64,000 bases of DNA, taken from Bacillota bacterium. Lineage in GTDB: Bacteria; Bacillota; Clostridia; Lachnospirales; Lachnospiraceae. Below, piece by piece: positions 7,810-16,186 of the stretch. The stretch is taken from the NCBI GenBank assembly GCA_023391695.1, contig JAEWAK010000011.1:1-64000 (forward strand), written 5' to 3'. The notes under the pieces are model-generated. The model was not told the origin of the DNA, ran no database searches, and worked only from the letters and a program-made list of their open reading frames with translations. Made by a program: the position numbers and the translations under genes. Position 1 is the first letter of the stretch; the number at the start of each line of letters is the position of its first letter.

Positions 7810-9090
7810 ATGATAACGCTGTTAATCATAGCAGATGATTTTACAGGAGCTCTTGATACGGGAGTCCAGTTTGCACAAAGCGGCGCGGCCACCAGGGTAG
7901 TAACAGATACGGATTATGATTACAGTCAGGTGGACGCGGAGGTCAGGGTATTGGTAATGGATGCGGAGACCAGACATCTTAATTCCAGGGAAGCTTACAA
8001 TATCGTATATACTATTACGAAAAAAGCGGTACAACACGGGATTCCTTATATTTATAAGAAAACAGATTCCGCATTACGGGGAAATATCGGAAGTGAATTG
8101 TCGGCAGTTCTTCATGGGGCAGGTGAAAAGTCACTTTCCTTTTTTCCGGCATTTCCTAAAATGGGTCGTATAACAAAGAATGGAATCCATTACATAGACG
8201 GCATTCCGGTTGAAGAAAGCGTCTTTGGAAAAGATCCTTATGAACCGGTGATATGTTCCTATATTCCGGAGCTGATAAGGCTCCAGACTGAGGTAGAAGT
8301 AAGGCTGGCAAGTGAAGGAAGCGGTCCGGCTGCAGACAGATGCAACCCGGAAATAGTCGTATGGGACGCACAAACTGATACACAGCTGGAAATGCCGGCG
8401 TGCAGTCTTTATAAAGAAAATAAGCTTCACATCATGTCGGGCTGTGCAGGATTTGCCTCCGTACTTCCGGAACTGTTAGGCCTTAAAGGAAACCCGCCTT
8501 TTATGCCAGGTTTTATTCCAAGATTTTTCGTGGTATGCGGAAGTGTTAATCCTATTACGGTAAGCCAGCTTGATTATGCAGAGAACCATAACTTTTTTCG
8601 GATCAGGCTGAGCACAGAAGAAAAAATGGAGAAAAGTTATTTAAGGAGTGATGAAGGTCAGAAAATGCTGGATAATTTAAAAGACCTGATCGAATCAAAA
8701 ACTTGTTCCATCCTGGACAGTAATGATCTTCCCGGAGGCAGTTCCACTATGGAATATGCGGATAAGCATCATATCAGCACGGATGAAACCAGGGTTTTGA
8801 TTGCGGATAACTTAGGATATATCGTAAAGGAGCTGATTGGAAGAGGATTGAAAAGTACCATGATGATTACCGGCGGAGATACTCTGATCGGATGTATGAA
8901 GCAGATGGGAGTATATGAGATGGAACCTGTTTGCGAGATGGCACCGGGAATCGTATTATCCGGGTTTCCTGTACAGGATAAGCCCTGCTACATAATATCC
9001 AAATCAGGAGGCTTCGGAGGAGAACGGTTATTGAAGGAACTGGCTGAACAGATTATGCCGGTATGGAAAGAAGAGAGTCAGGAGGTTTAG
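7810..9090 (+). CDS. Four-carbon acid sugar kinase family protein (DUF1537)
   Basis: 426-aa kinase of the OtnK/DtnK family, which uses ATP to phosphorylate four-carbon acid sugars such as threonate or erythronate. The N-terminus has the family substrate motif (IIADDFTGALDTG, residues ~6-18) and a KKTDSALRGNIG segment near residue 80. The C-terminal nucleotide domain shows TGGDT and KSGGFGG. AAGGTGGTG precedes the ATG. It is the first gene of a long plus-strand operon that also holds a PdxA-like dehydrogenase, its usual pathway partner. The exact substrate is not determined by sequence. Confidence 0.88.
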   Translation: MITLLIIADDFTGALDTGVQFAQSGAATRVVTDTDYDYSQVDAEVRVLVMDAETRHLNSREAYNIVYTITKKAVQHGIPYIYKKTDSALRGNIGSELSAVLHGAGEKSLSFFPAFPKMGRITKNGIHYIDGIPVEESVFGKDPYEPVICSYIPELIRLQTEVEVRLASEGSGPAADRCNPEIVVWDAQTDTQLEMPACSLYKENKLHIMSGCAGFASVLPELLGLKGNPPFMPGFIPRFFVVCGSVNPITVSQLDYAENHNFFRIRLSTEEKMEKSYLRSDEGQKMLDNLKDLIESKTCSILDSNDLPGGSSTMEYADKHHISTDETRVLIADNLGYIVKELIGRGLKSTMMITGGDTLIGCMKQMGVYEMEPVCEMAPGIVLSGFPVQDKPCYIISKSGGFGGERLLKELAEQIMPVWKEESQEV

Positions 9091-9108
9091 GTTTCGTCCT
9101 GATTGTAC

Positions 9109-9124
9109 GTGCGCCAGAGCGCAC
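9109..9124 (+). other. Small GC hairpin before Fe-alcohol dehydrogenase start
   Basis: GTGCGC and GCGCAC enclose a CAGA loop in the short gap after the kinase gene and just before the GGAG ribosome site. It may tune translation or mRNA stability within the operon. Confidence 0.4.
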
Positions 9125-9139
9125 AGATTGGAGTTTAAT

Positions 9140-10294
9140 ATGTTGACGGATTATGTATTGCAGATGCCCCGGTCCGTATATGCCGGTGAGCTTGCACTGG
9201 AAAATATACCAAAGATTATGAAAGGGGTTAAAAAGGCAGCCGTATTCAGCGACTCCGGAATCATAGGAGTAGGCCTGCTTGAGTATCCCCTGTCACTGAT
9301 AAAGGAAACGGGTGTCCAGACGGTGGTACTTGATGACCTCCCTGCGGAGCCGACTTGTGACCAGGCCCAGGAAGCAGTAAACCGGTTTAAGGCATCGGGT
9401 GCCGATTTTATCATAGCAGTCGGCGGCGGCAGTGTGATGGATATTGCAAAGCTTTCTTCTGTCCTGGCTACGGACCGGTATGGAGTAAGGGACCTTTTAG
9501 ACAACCCATCCTTAGGGCAAAAATATATTAAGACCCTGATGATCCCAACGACTGCAGGAACCGGTTCGGAAGCTACTCCTAACAGCATTGTGACAGTCCC
9601 GGAGAAAGAGCTGAAGGTAGGCATTGTCAACACGGCCATGATCGCTGACTATGTAATCCTGGACAGCCGGATGATTAAGAAGCTTCCGAGAAAGATAGCG
9701 GCCTCTACGGGTGTAGATGCCCTTGCCCATGCAATTGAGTGCTTTACTTCCAAAAAGGCCAATCCGTTCAGTGACACCTTTGCATTGGAAGCACTGGATA
9801 TGATACTGAACAATATTGAAGAGGCCTGTGACAATCCGGATGCCATGGATGCAAAGAAGGCAATGCTGACGGCTTCTTTTTATGCCGGGATTGCAATAAC
9901 TGCTTCCGGAACCACGGCAGTCCATGCCTTATCCTATCCTCTTGGCGGGAAATACCATATTCCTCATGGCGTAGCCAATGCCATTATGCTGGTGCCGGTA
10001 ATGAAGTTCAACGAACCTGCTTGCAGGGAGAGATTTGCATTGGCTTACGACAGGGTAGTTAAGACGGAAAAGACAGCTAAGACTATGGAAGAGAAATCGG
10101 CATGGATCATTAACAGACTGGATGAAATCGTAAAACACCTGGATATCCCGGTCAGTTTAAAGGCTTACGGAATCGGGAACGGGGATCTGGAAGACCTGGT
10201 ATCGGCCGGTATGGAGGTCCAAAGGCTTCTGGTCAATAATATGCGTGAAATTACAACCGATGATGCAAGACAATTATATCTGGAAATTATGTAG
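9140..10294 (+). CDS. Iron-containing alcohol dehydrogenase
   Basis: 384-aa member of the type III (Fe-dependent) dehydrogenases, which interconvert alcohols and aldehydes or ketones with NAD(P). Visible motifs are the nucleotide loop GGGSVMD (residues ~95-101), the TTAGTGSE segment, and metal-site residues in DALAHAIE and HGVANA. ATG 9140 has GGAG 6 nt upstream. It lies 49 nt after the kinase gene and 33 nt before the aldolase gene. In this operon it may reduce or oxidise the aldehyde product of the aldolase or the substrate of the kinase. Confidence 0.9.
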   Translation: MLTDYVLQMPRSVYAGELALENIPKIMKGVKKAAVFSDSGIIGVGLLEYPLSLIKETGVQTVVLDDLPAEPTCDQAQEAVNRFKASGADFIIAVGGGSVMDIAKLSSVLATDRYGVRDLLDNPSLGQKYIKTLMIPTTAGTGSEATPNSIVTVPEKELKVGIVNTAMIADYVILDSRMIKKLPRKIAASTGVDALAHAIECFTSKKANPFSDTFALEALDMILNNIEEACDNPDAMDAKKAMLTASFYAGIAITASGTTAVHALSYPLGGKYHIPHGVANAIMLVPVMKFNEPACRERFALAYDRVVKTEKTAKTMEEKSAWIINRLDEIVKHLDIPVSLKAYGIGNGDLEDLVSAGMEVQRLLVNNMREITTDDARQLYLEIM

Positions 10295-10327
10295 TGGATA
10301 ATAGAAAAAAACAGACAGGAGGATATT

Positions 10328-11224
10328 ATGGTAGAGCTAAAAGGTATCATCGTCCCGATTCTTACACCTATGAATGAGGATGAAAGTATTAACGAGAAAG
10401 AACTTCGCAGCCAGGTAAACCGCCAGATTGAAAATGGCATCCATGGAATTTTCCCATTTGGTACAAACGGGGAAGGCTATATTTTAAGTGAAACAGAAAA
10501 AGAACAGGTTTTAAGCATTGTAATTGATGAAGTAAAAGGGCGTGTTCCGGTCTATGCAGGTACAGGTTGTATCAGTACCAGGGACACCATCAGACAGTCC
10601 CTTATGGGCAGGTCCCTGGGGGCAGATGTGCTTTCGGTCATTACTCCTTCCTTTGCAGCCGCATCCCAGAATGAACTTTATGAGCACTATACCGCAGTTG
10701 CAAAAGCGGTCGATATGCCCATCGTGCTTTATAATATTCCGGCAAGAACCGGCAATGCCATCACACCGGACACCGTCGGAAGGTTAAGCAAGATTGGCAA
10801 TATTGTGGGGGCCAAGGACAGCAGCGGTAATTTTGATAATATGCTCCAGTATATTGAGCAGACAAAAGACAGAAAAGACTTTGCGGTATTTTCCGGAAAT
10901 GATTCCTTGATTCTGTGGAACCTGTTAGCCGGGGGAAAAGGCGGTATTGCAGGTTGTGCCAATGTTTATCCGAAGAACATGGCTTCCATTTATGACCGTT
11001 ATGCAGCGGGGGATCTTGAGGGTGCAAGGCAGGCACAGGATGCAATCCGGTCTTTCCGTAACTGCTTTAAGTTCGGCAATCCCAATACCATTGTGAAAAC
11101 TACCGTGGCTCTTATGGGATACCCGGTTGGCAAGTGCCGTGCACCGTTTAACCAGGTTTCGGAGGAAGGCGTTGCGGCAATCAGGAAAGTCCTTAAGGAG
11201 AATAAAGCGGCAGGCATGTGCTGA
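10328..11224 (+). CDS. DapA-family aldolase/lyase
   Basis: 298-aa (beta/alpha)8 enzyme of the dihydrodipicolinate synthase/N-acetylneuraminate lyase family, which forms a Schiff base with a keto acid. The catalytic Lys is in GAKDSSG (~residue 162) and the assisting Tyr in LYNIPARTG (~134). The usual GTTGE loop reads GTNGEG here, suggesting a sugar-acid or keto-acid substrate rather than lysine synthesis. The operon context also argues for catabolism. AGGAGG precedes the ATG. Confidence 0.88.
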   Translation: MVELKGIIVPILTPMNEDESINEKELRSQVNRQIENGIHGIFPFGTNGEGYILSETEKEQVLSIVIDEVKGRVPVYAGTGCISTRDTIRQSLMGRSLGADVLSVITPSFAAASQNELYEHYTAVAKAVDMPIVLYNIPARTGNAITPDTVGRLSKIGNIVGAKDSSGNFDNMLQYIEQTKDRKDFAVFSGNDSLILWNLLAGGKGGIAGCANVYPKNMASIYDRYAAGDLEGARQAQDAIRSFRNCFKFGNPNTIVKTTVALMGYPVGKCRAPFNQVSEEGVAAIRKVLKENKAAGMC

Positions 11225-11249
11225 TGTGGCACAGACTGGAGGAAATGAA

Positions 11250-12287
11250 ATGGCTGAAAAAATGATTATTGGTATTACTATGGGGGATCCGGCAGGCATA
11301 GGACCTGAGATTACGGCAAAAGCTCTGGGGAACCCCGTACTGTATGACAGGTGCAGCCCGGTGGTTATCGGAGATGCCTGTGTAATGGAAGCGGCACTTA
11401 AAATTGTCGGAAGAGAGGAACTGAAAATACACTCTGTGTTGTCTGTCAGCGAATGCCTCTTCACACCGGGAACCATTGATGTATATGATATGAAGCTTGT
11501 AGACATGGATAAACTGGAGCGGGGCAGGGTTTCATTTATGGCAGGGGATGCGGCTTTTCGGTATGTTAAGAAAGTAATTGAACTGGCAATGTCCGGTGAA
11601 GTGGATGGAACCGTGACCAATGCCCTGAATAAGGAGGCCATCAATCTGGCGGGACACCACTTTTCAGGTCATACGGAAATCTACGCGGAATTTACGAAAA
11701 CCAAAAAATATACCATGATGCTTGCCCATGAAGACCTAAGGGTCGTACATGTATCCACACACGTTTCCTTAAGGGAAGCCTGTGACAGGGTGAAAAAGGC
11801 CAGAGTCTTTGAAGTCATTGAGATAGCCAACCGGGCCTGCCTGGATATGGGAATACAAAAACCAAAGATCGGTGTAGCAGGATTAAATCCCCACAGCGGG
11901 GAAAACGGCCTTTTCGGACGGGAAGAGATTGAGGAAATCATTCCGGCAATCGAAGAAGCAAAGGCAAAAGGTATTGATGCAGACGGGCCGGTTCCGCCGG
12001 ACACCCTGTTTTCCAAAGCGAGAGGAGGATGGTATGACATCGCAGTGGCCATGTATCATGACCAGGGGCATATCCCGCTTAAAGTGGTTGGTTTTATATA
12101 TAACCGTGAAGCCGGTAAGTGGGATGCGGTTTCCGGGGTTAATATTACTCTGGGGCTTCCCATCGTCAGGGCTTCGGTGGACCATGGAACCGCCTTTGAC
12201 CAGGCCGGTCTAGGTGTGGCAAGTGAATTGAGCCTGGTAAATGCAGTCGATTATGCCATCACGCTGGCAAAGAGTAATAAGGATTAA
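11250..12287 (+). CDS. pdxA: PdxA-family dehydrogenase (PdxA2-like)
   Basis: 345-aa member of the 4-hydroxythreonine-4-phosphate dehydrogenase family, which oxidises and decarboxylates a phosphorylated four-carbon hydroxyacid using a divalent metal. The family opening GITMGDPAGIGPEI is intact, as are the HFSGHTE segment and the late YHDQGHIPLK metal histidine region. ATG 11250 has GGAGG 7 nt upstream. Next to a DUF1537 kinase, the family normally acts as PdxA2, turning D-threonate- or erythronate-4-phosphate into dihydroxyacetone phosphate and CO2, rather than in vitamin B6 synthesis. Confidence 0.88.
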   Translation: MAEKMIIGITMGDPAGIGPEITAKALGNPVLYDRCSPVVIGDACVMEAALKIVGREELKIHSVLSVSECLFTPGTIDVYDMKLVDMDKLERGRVSFMAGDAAFRYVKKVIELAMSGEVDGTVTNALNKEAINLAGHHFSGHTEIYAEFTKTKKYTMMLAHEDLRVVHVSTHVSLREACDRVKKARVFEVIEIANRACLDMGIQKPKIGVAGLNPHSGENGLFGREEIEEIIPAIEEAKAKGIDADGPVPPDTLFSKARGGWYDIAVAMYHDQGHIPLKVVGFIYNREAGKWDAVSGVNITLGLPIVRASVDHGTAFDQAGLGVASELSLVNAVDYAITLAKSNKD

Positions 12288-12290
12288 TAA

Positions 12291-12358
12291 GTTGAAAGAA
12301 ATTAAGAGTAAGAAAGGAATGCCATGCAGAGGATCTTTCAACCTGATTTATTGTGGCA
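12291..12358 (+). ncRNA. Pseudoknot-like repeat element, copy 1
   Basis: GTTGAAAGA (12291-12299) pairs with TCTTTCAAC (12334-12342). The loop holds AAGAAAGGAATGCCAT, whose GCCAT can pair with GTGGC downstream (12353-12357), giving an H-type pseudoknot. The copy sits between the PdxA-like gene and the YhcH gene. The same layout recurs at 19935, 37592 and 59137. Confidence 0.65.
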
Positions 12359-12434
12359 GGGGACTGTTGTTAAATTCAAGAAATATAAATTATTCCGGAC
12401 ACAAGTTCAGTAAATTGAATATTACAACAGCTCC
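12359..12434 (+). mobile_element. MITE-like inverted repeat, short copy
   Basis: The 76-bp segment has GGGGACTGTTGTTAAATTCA at one end and the near-complement TGAATATTACAACAGCTCC at the other. Its right part shares ATTCCGGACACAAGTTCAG with the longer copy at 59207-59402. It abuts the pseudoknot-like element and ends 18 nt before the YhcH-type gene. Confidence 0.6.
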
Positions 12435-12452
12435 TTTAATGGGTGTAAAAAA

Positions 12453-12896
12453 ATGATAGTGGATAAGTTAGCAAATCTGGCCTTCTATAAACCTATGATC
12501 CGGAATCTGGATAAAGGGATAGAAGCAGTCAGGAAACAGGAGAAGATGGAAGTTGGTAGGTACGAATTTGACGGCGGGTATTTTATGATTCAAAAGGGGA
12601 TGACACAGCCCATGGAGGAAGGGACCTTTGAGGCTCACAAAAAGTATGTGGATATTCAGATTCTCATGGAAGGAAGTGAGGAGGTAGCCTGGGCGGAACT
12701 TTCGGATCTGAAGGAAGAGACAGCATATAACGAAGAAAAGGATGCTGCCAGATATACGGGTGAGGCCAGCCATATCTTCCATGTAACAGCCGGGATGTGC
12801 TATGTAGCTTTCCCCCATGACGGCCATAAACCGGTGCGGCATATCAAGGAGCAGCAGTCTTATACAAAGATTGTGATGAAACTTCCGGTCGAATAG
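12453..12896 (+). CDS. YhcH/YjgK/YiaL family protein
   Basis: 147-aa cupin-like protein (DUF386). Family members occur in sugar-acid and sialic-acid catabolic operons and may act as anomerases or isomerases. The HKKYVDIQILMEGSEEV and FPHDGHKP motifs contain the metal-binding His and Asp residues typical of the family. Only a weak GGGTG ribosome site precedes the ATG, because an inverted repeat element ends just upstream. Being within the acid-sugar operon, it probably processes a cyclic or anomeric form of the substrate. Confidence 0.85.
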   Translation: MIVDKLANLAFYKPMIRNLDKGIEAVRKQEKMEVGRYEFDGGYFMIQKGMTQPMEEGTFEAHKKYVDIQILMEGSEEVAWAELSDLKEETAYNEEKDAARYTGEASHIFHVTAGMCYVAFPHDGHKPVRHIKEQQSYTKIVMKLPVE

Positions 12897-12928
12897 AATA
12901 ACGGACCCGCAGGCCGGCATCGGTATTA

Positions 12929-12972
12929 GAACGTGTTTGAAAAATCATTGCACCGTTCTGAACAAACACGCT
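12929..12972 (+). repeat. Short inverted repeat related to the element at 34316
   Basis: AACGTGTTTG is mirrored by CAAACACGCT, and the interior CATTGCACCGTTCTGAAC is identical to the left part of the 166-bp element at 34316-34481. It is likely a solo or internally deleted derivative. Confidence 0.6.
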
Positions 12973-13020
12973 CTGGAAAGATGTAGCAGAAAACTATAAA
13001 ATATTTAGGAGGAATTACAT

Positions 13021-14412
13021 ATGCTGGATAATTCAGTAGTACGTACAGATGTAAAAGATATGACAAAGAAGCCCGAGCAGATACCGATTCCGAAAGGGAA
13101 AGAACTGATTACTTCCCTTGGACCGGGGCTTGTGCTTTCCATGGCCTTCCTTGGCACGGGGGATTTGGTAAGCTCCTCGGTATCCGGTGCTAATTACGGA
13201 TATTTATTAATGTGGTCATTGGTCCTGGCCCTGATATGCCGTACCTTTATCGTATCTTCCATTGCAAAGTATACACTTTGTAACCGATTTGGGGATACAC
13301 AGATCCTTGAGGGTTATGGAAGACTCATTAAATGGTTTCCGGGTGTATTGAGTTTTATTGTTATTATTGCCGGTTTCACCAACCAATGTACTATGTTAAA
13401 TGCCACCGCTACCGCTTTACATGGATTGTTCAGTGCGGCTGCCGGACAGGGGTTTTTAGGTACCTGGGGTATTTTTATCTGTGCAATAGCAGTAATGGCT
13501 CTTACGGTTTACATGGTTTCAAAAAAGAAACAGTTTAAAATATTTGAATATATTGCACGTATTACATCAGTAATCATTATATTATTTTACATACTAACAT
13601 TATTTAAACTTGGTCATTTTGATGTAGGTGGTTTCCTGAAAGGAATCTTTACTTTCCAGGTCACATCGGATGATTCGAAGGGATTATTCGGGCCTCTTTT
13701 GGTTGCTTGTTCAACAATCGGTGCCGTAGGCGGTAATATGCCCAACCTTCTGTATTCCGGTTTTATGAAGGATAAAGGCTGGATTGGACCGAAATACCGT
13801 AAATTGCAGATGCTTGACCTTATAACTGGTATGGCTCCCCTTTTCCTGATTAATATGCTTTTCTGGTCTGTTGCGGCTGAGGCGGTTTATACCAAAGGCG
13901 GAAAACTTGAAACAATCCAGGATCTGGCAAACATGATGCAGAACATTATGGGTCCTGCCGGCCCTGTAGTACTTTGGCTTTGTATCTTTGGTGCGGCTTT
14001 CACAAGCTATCCAAGCCAGACCAGAGGTTTTGCACAGCTTACGGCGAATGGATTACATCTTGGAACAAAATCAGGCCAGAAGTGGATTGGTAAAGATGAG
14101 GAAGATCCTAAGTTTAGAATCATTCAGCTGGCTGTCTTTACGATTCTTCCAATCATAGCATCCATACCCGGAGCACCTGATATGATCGTGCTTAATGTAC
14201 TTGGTACTGCGCTTGCAACCTGTATTTCACTTCCTGTTATTATTGTGGGGATCATTATATTAACATCTTCAAAAAAATATATGATGGATTATGCGGTGAA
14301 TAAGCCATGGCAGACAGCCATTCTTTTAATACTTTGTGTGATTGCATTCTTTACCGCATTCCAGCTGATTCCTCAGATTCCGGGGATGTTTATAAATGCA
14401 TTTGGCTTATAA
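13021..14412 (+). CDS. Nramp-related membrane transporter
   Basis: 463-aa protein with about 11 membrane helices and the Nramp (SLC11/LeuT) fold signature. The two metal-binding motifs are changed: TM1, normally DPGN, reads GTGD (about residues 43-46), and TM6, normally MPH, reads MPN (about residue 241), keeping the Met but losing the His. The protein is therefore probably not a standard Mn2+/Fe2+ importer. Its place in the acid-sugar operon suggests uptake of the organic substrate or of another cation needed by the pathway. AGGAGG precedes the ATG. Confidence 0.8.
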   Translation: MLDNSVVRTDVKDMTKKPEQIPIPKGKELITSLGPGLVLSMAFLGTGDLVSSSVSGANYGYLLMWSLVLALICRTFIVSSIAKYTLCNRFGDTQILEGYGRLIKWFPGVLSFIVIIAGFTNQCTMLNATATALHGLFSAAAGQGFLGTWGIFICAIAVMALTVYMVSKKKQFKIFEYIARITSVIIILFYILTLFKLGHFDVGGFLKGIFTFQVTSDDSKGLFGPLLVACSTIGAVGGNMPNLLYSGFMKDKGWIGPKYRKLQMLDLITGMAPLFLINMLFWSVAAEAVYTKGGKLETIQDLANMMQNIMGPAGPVVLWLCIFGAAFTSYPSQTRGFAQLTANGLHLGTKSGQKWIGKDEEDPKFRIIQLAVFTILPIIASIPGAPDMIVLNVLGTALATCISLPVIIVGIIILTSSKKYMMDYAVNKPWQTAILLILCVIAFFTAFQLIPQIPGMFINAFGL

Positions 14413-14440
14413 TAGAATCAGCAGAATATTTATAACAACC

Positions 14441-14464
14441 GGACGGACTCAGCGGAGTCCGTCC
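14441..14464 (+). other. GC-rich intercistronic hairpin
   Basis: GGACGGACTC and GAGTCCGTCC form a perfect 10-bp stem around AGCG. No U tract follows, so it is more likely an mRNA processing or stability element after the transporter gene than a terminator. Confidence 0.5.
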
Positions 14465-14567
14465 GCCGTTATCGTGAAAACAACGGATCAGCGGATATTT
14501 AAAGATCGGGCGTTGCTTTGTAACCGCTAAAAACCACCAAATATGTTGTAATTTTGTCGGAGGAAAT

Positions 14568-16088
14568 ATGAATAATAAACATGATGTAATTATTGTCGGA
14601 ATGGGGCTGGCCTCCCTTGCGGCGGCAGCCAGGTTAAGTGAACTTGGAATAAAGGATATCGGTATCTATGGCACAGCATACGGCGGAACCCCTTATATTG
14701 CGGCAATTAATTTTGTACTGCCGGATAATCCGTATGGCGATACGGCTGAACAGTACTATGAAGATATGATTCGTGCAGGATATGAGGTTAATAACCGCGA
14801 ATTGGTAAAAGAAATGACATCCCATACCATGGACGGCTATCATCTTTTAAAGCGCTGGGGCGTAGAATTTGCCGAAAATCCGGATGGGACCGTAAAGCTT
14901 CGCCATCTCTCCGGACACACATATCCCCGCTCCTTATGCTGCACTACCGAGCTTATCGGTGTGGAAATGGTAAAGAAGCTGACTAAAGGGCTTAAAAAGA
15001 TTGGCATTGACGTGAATATGGGATATGAGTGCGCAAAGGTATTAGCGGACGGAAAGAAAGCATCAGGTATTACGGTAATTAATAAAGAAGGCCGGGTCCT
15101 GAATATCTATGCCCCGGTCGTCATAGCTGCCTGGGGCGGTGTTGGCAATCTTTTCGGCACCTCCACTTATCCACAGGATATTAAGGGCAATACCCTGGCA
15201 ATTGCAAAAGATGCAGGTGCAAAACTGGTTGATATTGAATTTCTGGAATATGAGCCAATGGTAGTCTTAAGCCCTCCGGGAGCCATTGGTGAACCGTGTC
15301 CTACGGCTATGCTGGGGGAAGGTGCCCATCTGCTGAATACACAAGGTGAGCGTTTTATGCTTAAAGTGCGCCCCCAGGGGGAAGGCGGGTCACCGAAAAC
15401 ACTGATCAATAAACAGATCTGGAAAGAAGCAGAAGCAGGGAAGGGAACGCCACACGGGGGCGCCTGGGTCGACCTGCGCCACATTGACCGTGAGGTGCTG
15501 AAAGGATATCCCTGGTTTTATAACCGCCTGATAGATAATGGAGTTGACCCGTGCAGGGAACTTATTGAAGTTGGACCCATGGCCCATAGCTTTTCCGGAG
15601 GTATCCGGGTGGATACGGATTACCAGTCTGATATTCGGGGGTTTTATGCAGTGGGAGAGGCCTGCGGCGGAGTACATGGAGCCTGCCGCTGTGCGGGAAA
15701 TGCTGCAAGCCAGGCAACATTGTCGGGCTTCCTTTGTGCTGAGGCAATAATTCGTAACGGTATTCCGGCAGCTGAGAATAAAGAATATCCGGCAGAATAT
15801 CATAAGTGCCGGGAAATCTATGACAGATATGTCCCTGAAATCAAAGAGATTGCGGTGAAAGCCTTAGGTATCTACCGCAGAGGCGAAACCCTTATACAGG
15901 CTAAAGAAACCATAGATCAGATGCTGGCATCGGAGGATATAGATAAAGATACTCTTACAAAGCAAATTGTAAAATCCATAGACCTGATGGCAGGTGCGGC
16001 CCTTAACAGAAAGGAAAGCCGTGGAACCCACATGCGTCTGGATTATCCTGATACCGTGACAGAGTATGAGAAAGAATTTACTGTATGA
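14568..16088 (+). CDS. FAD-dependent dehydrogenase, fumarate reductase/tricarballylate dehydrogenase-like
   Basis: 506-aa flavoprotein of the succinate dehydrogenase/aspartate oxidase superfamily. The N-terminal dinucleotide motif VGMGLASLAAAARL binds FAD, and the C-terminal GGIRVD...GFYAVGEACGGVHGACRCAGNA block closes the flavin site. There is no heme or FeS domain. It likely oxidises a carboxylic acid, or reduces a C=C bond, in the acid-sugar operon. GGAGG stands close before the ATG. The specific substrate is unknown. Confidence 0.82.
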   Translation: MNNKHDVIIVGMGLASLAAAARLSELGIKDIGIYGTAYGGTPYIAAINFVLPDNPYGDTAEQYYEDMIRAGYEVNNRELVKEMTSHTMDGYHLLKRWGVEFAENPDGTVKLRHLSGHTYPRSLCCTTELIGVEMVKKLTKGLKKIGIDVNMGYECAKVLADGKKASGITVINKEGRVLNIYAPVVIAAWGGVGNLFGTSTYPQDIKGNTLAIAKDAGAKLVDIEFLEYEPMVVLSPPGAIGEPCPTAMLGEGAHLLNTQGERFMLKVRPQGEGGSPKTLINKQIWKEAEAGKGTPHGGAWVDLRHIDREVLKGYPWFYNRLIDNGVDPCRELIEVGPMAHSFSGGIRVDTDYQSDIRGFYAVGEACGGVHGACRCAGNAASQATLSGFLCAEAIIRNGIPAAENKEYPAEYHKCREIYDRYVPEIKEIAVKALGIYRRGETLIQAKETIDQMLASEDIDKDTLTKQIVKSIDLMAGAALNRKESRGTHMRLDYPDTVTEYEKEFTV

Positions 16089-16186
16089 TTAAAGGCAGCT
16101 GCAATATAGTCCGATAAGATCATCAGATCGGATCCGCAGTGTAAACAAGACCGTTTTGCATTTGCCGAAATAGGAAGGAGTATTCC

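Noticed and set aside
10925..11644. 239-codon minus-strand frame across the aldolase and PdxA-like genes
   Set aside because: It is antisense to two clearly conserved genes, has no family features and arises from codon bias of the sense strand.
12241..12456. 71-codon plus-strand frame between the PdxA-like and YhcH genes
   Set aside because: It overlaps the end of the PdxA-like gene and is otherwise a translation of the pseudoknot-like and MITE-like elements, with no ribosome site.
12897..13020. GGCCGGC-containing stretch considered as a terminator
   Set aside because: The hairpin at 12929 has no U tract and matches a dispersed repeat, so transcription probably continues into the transporter gene.
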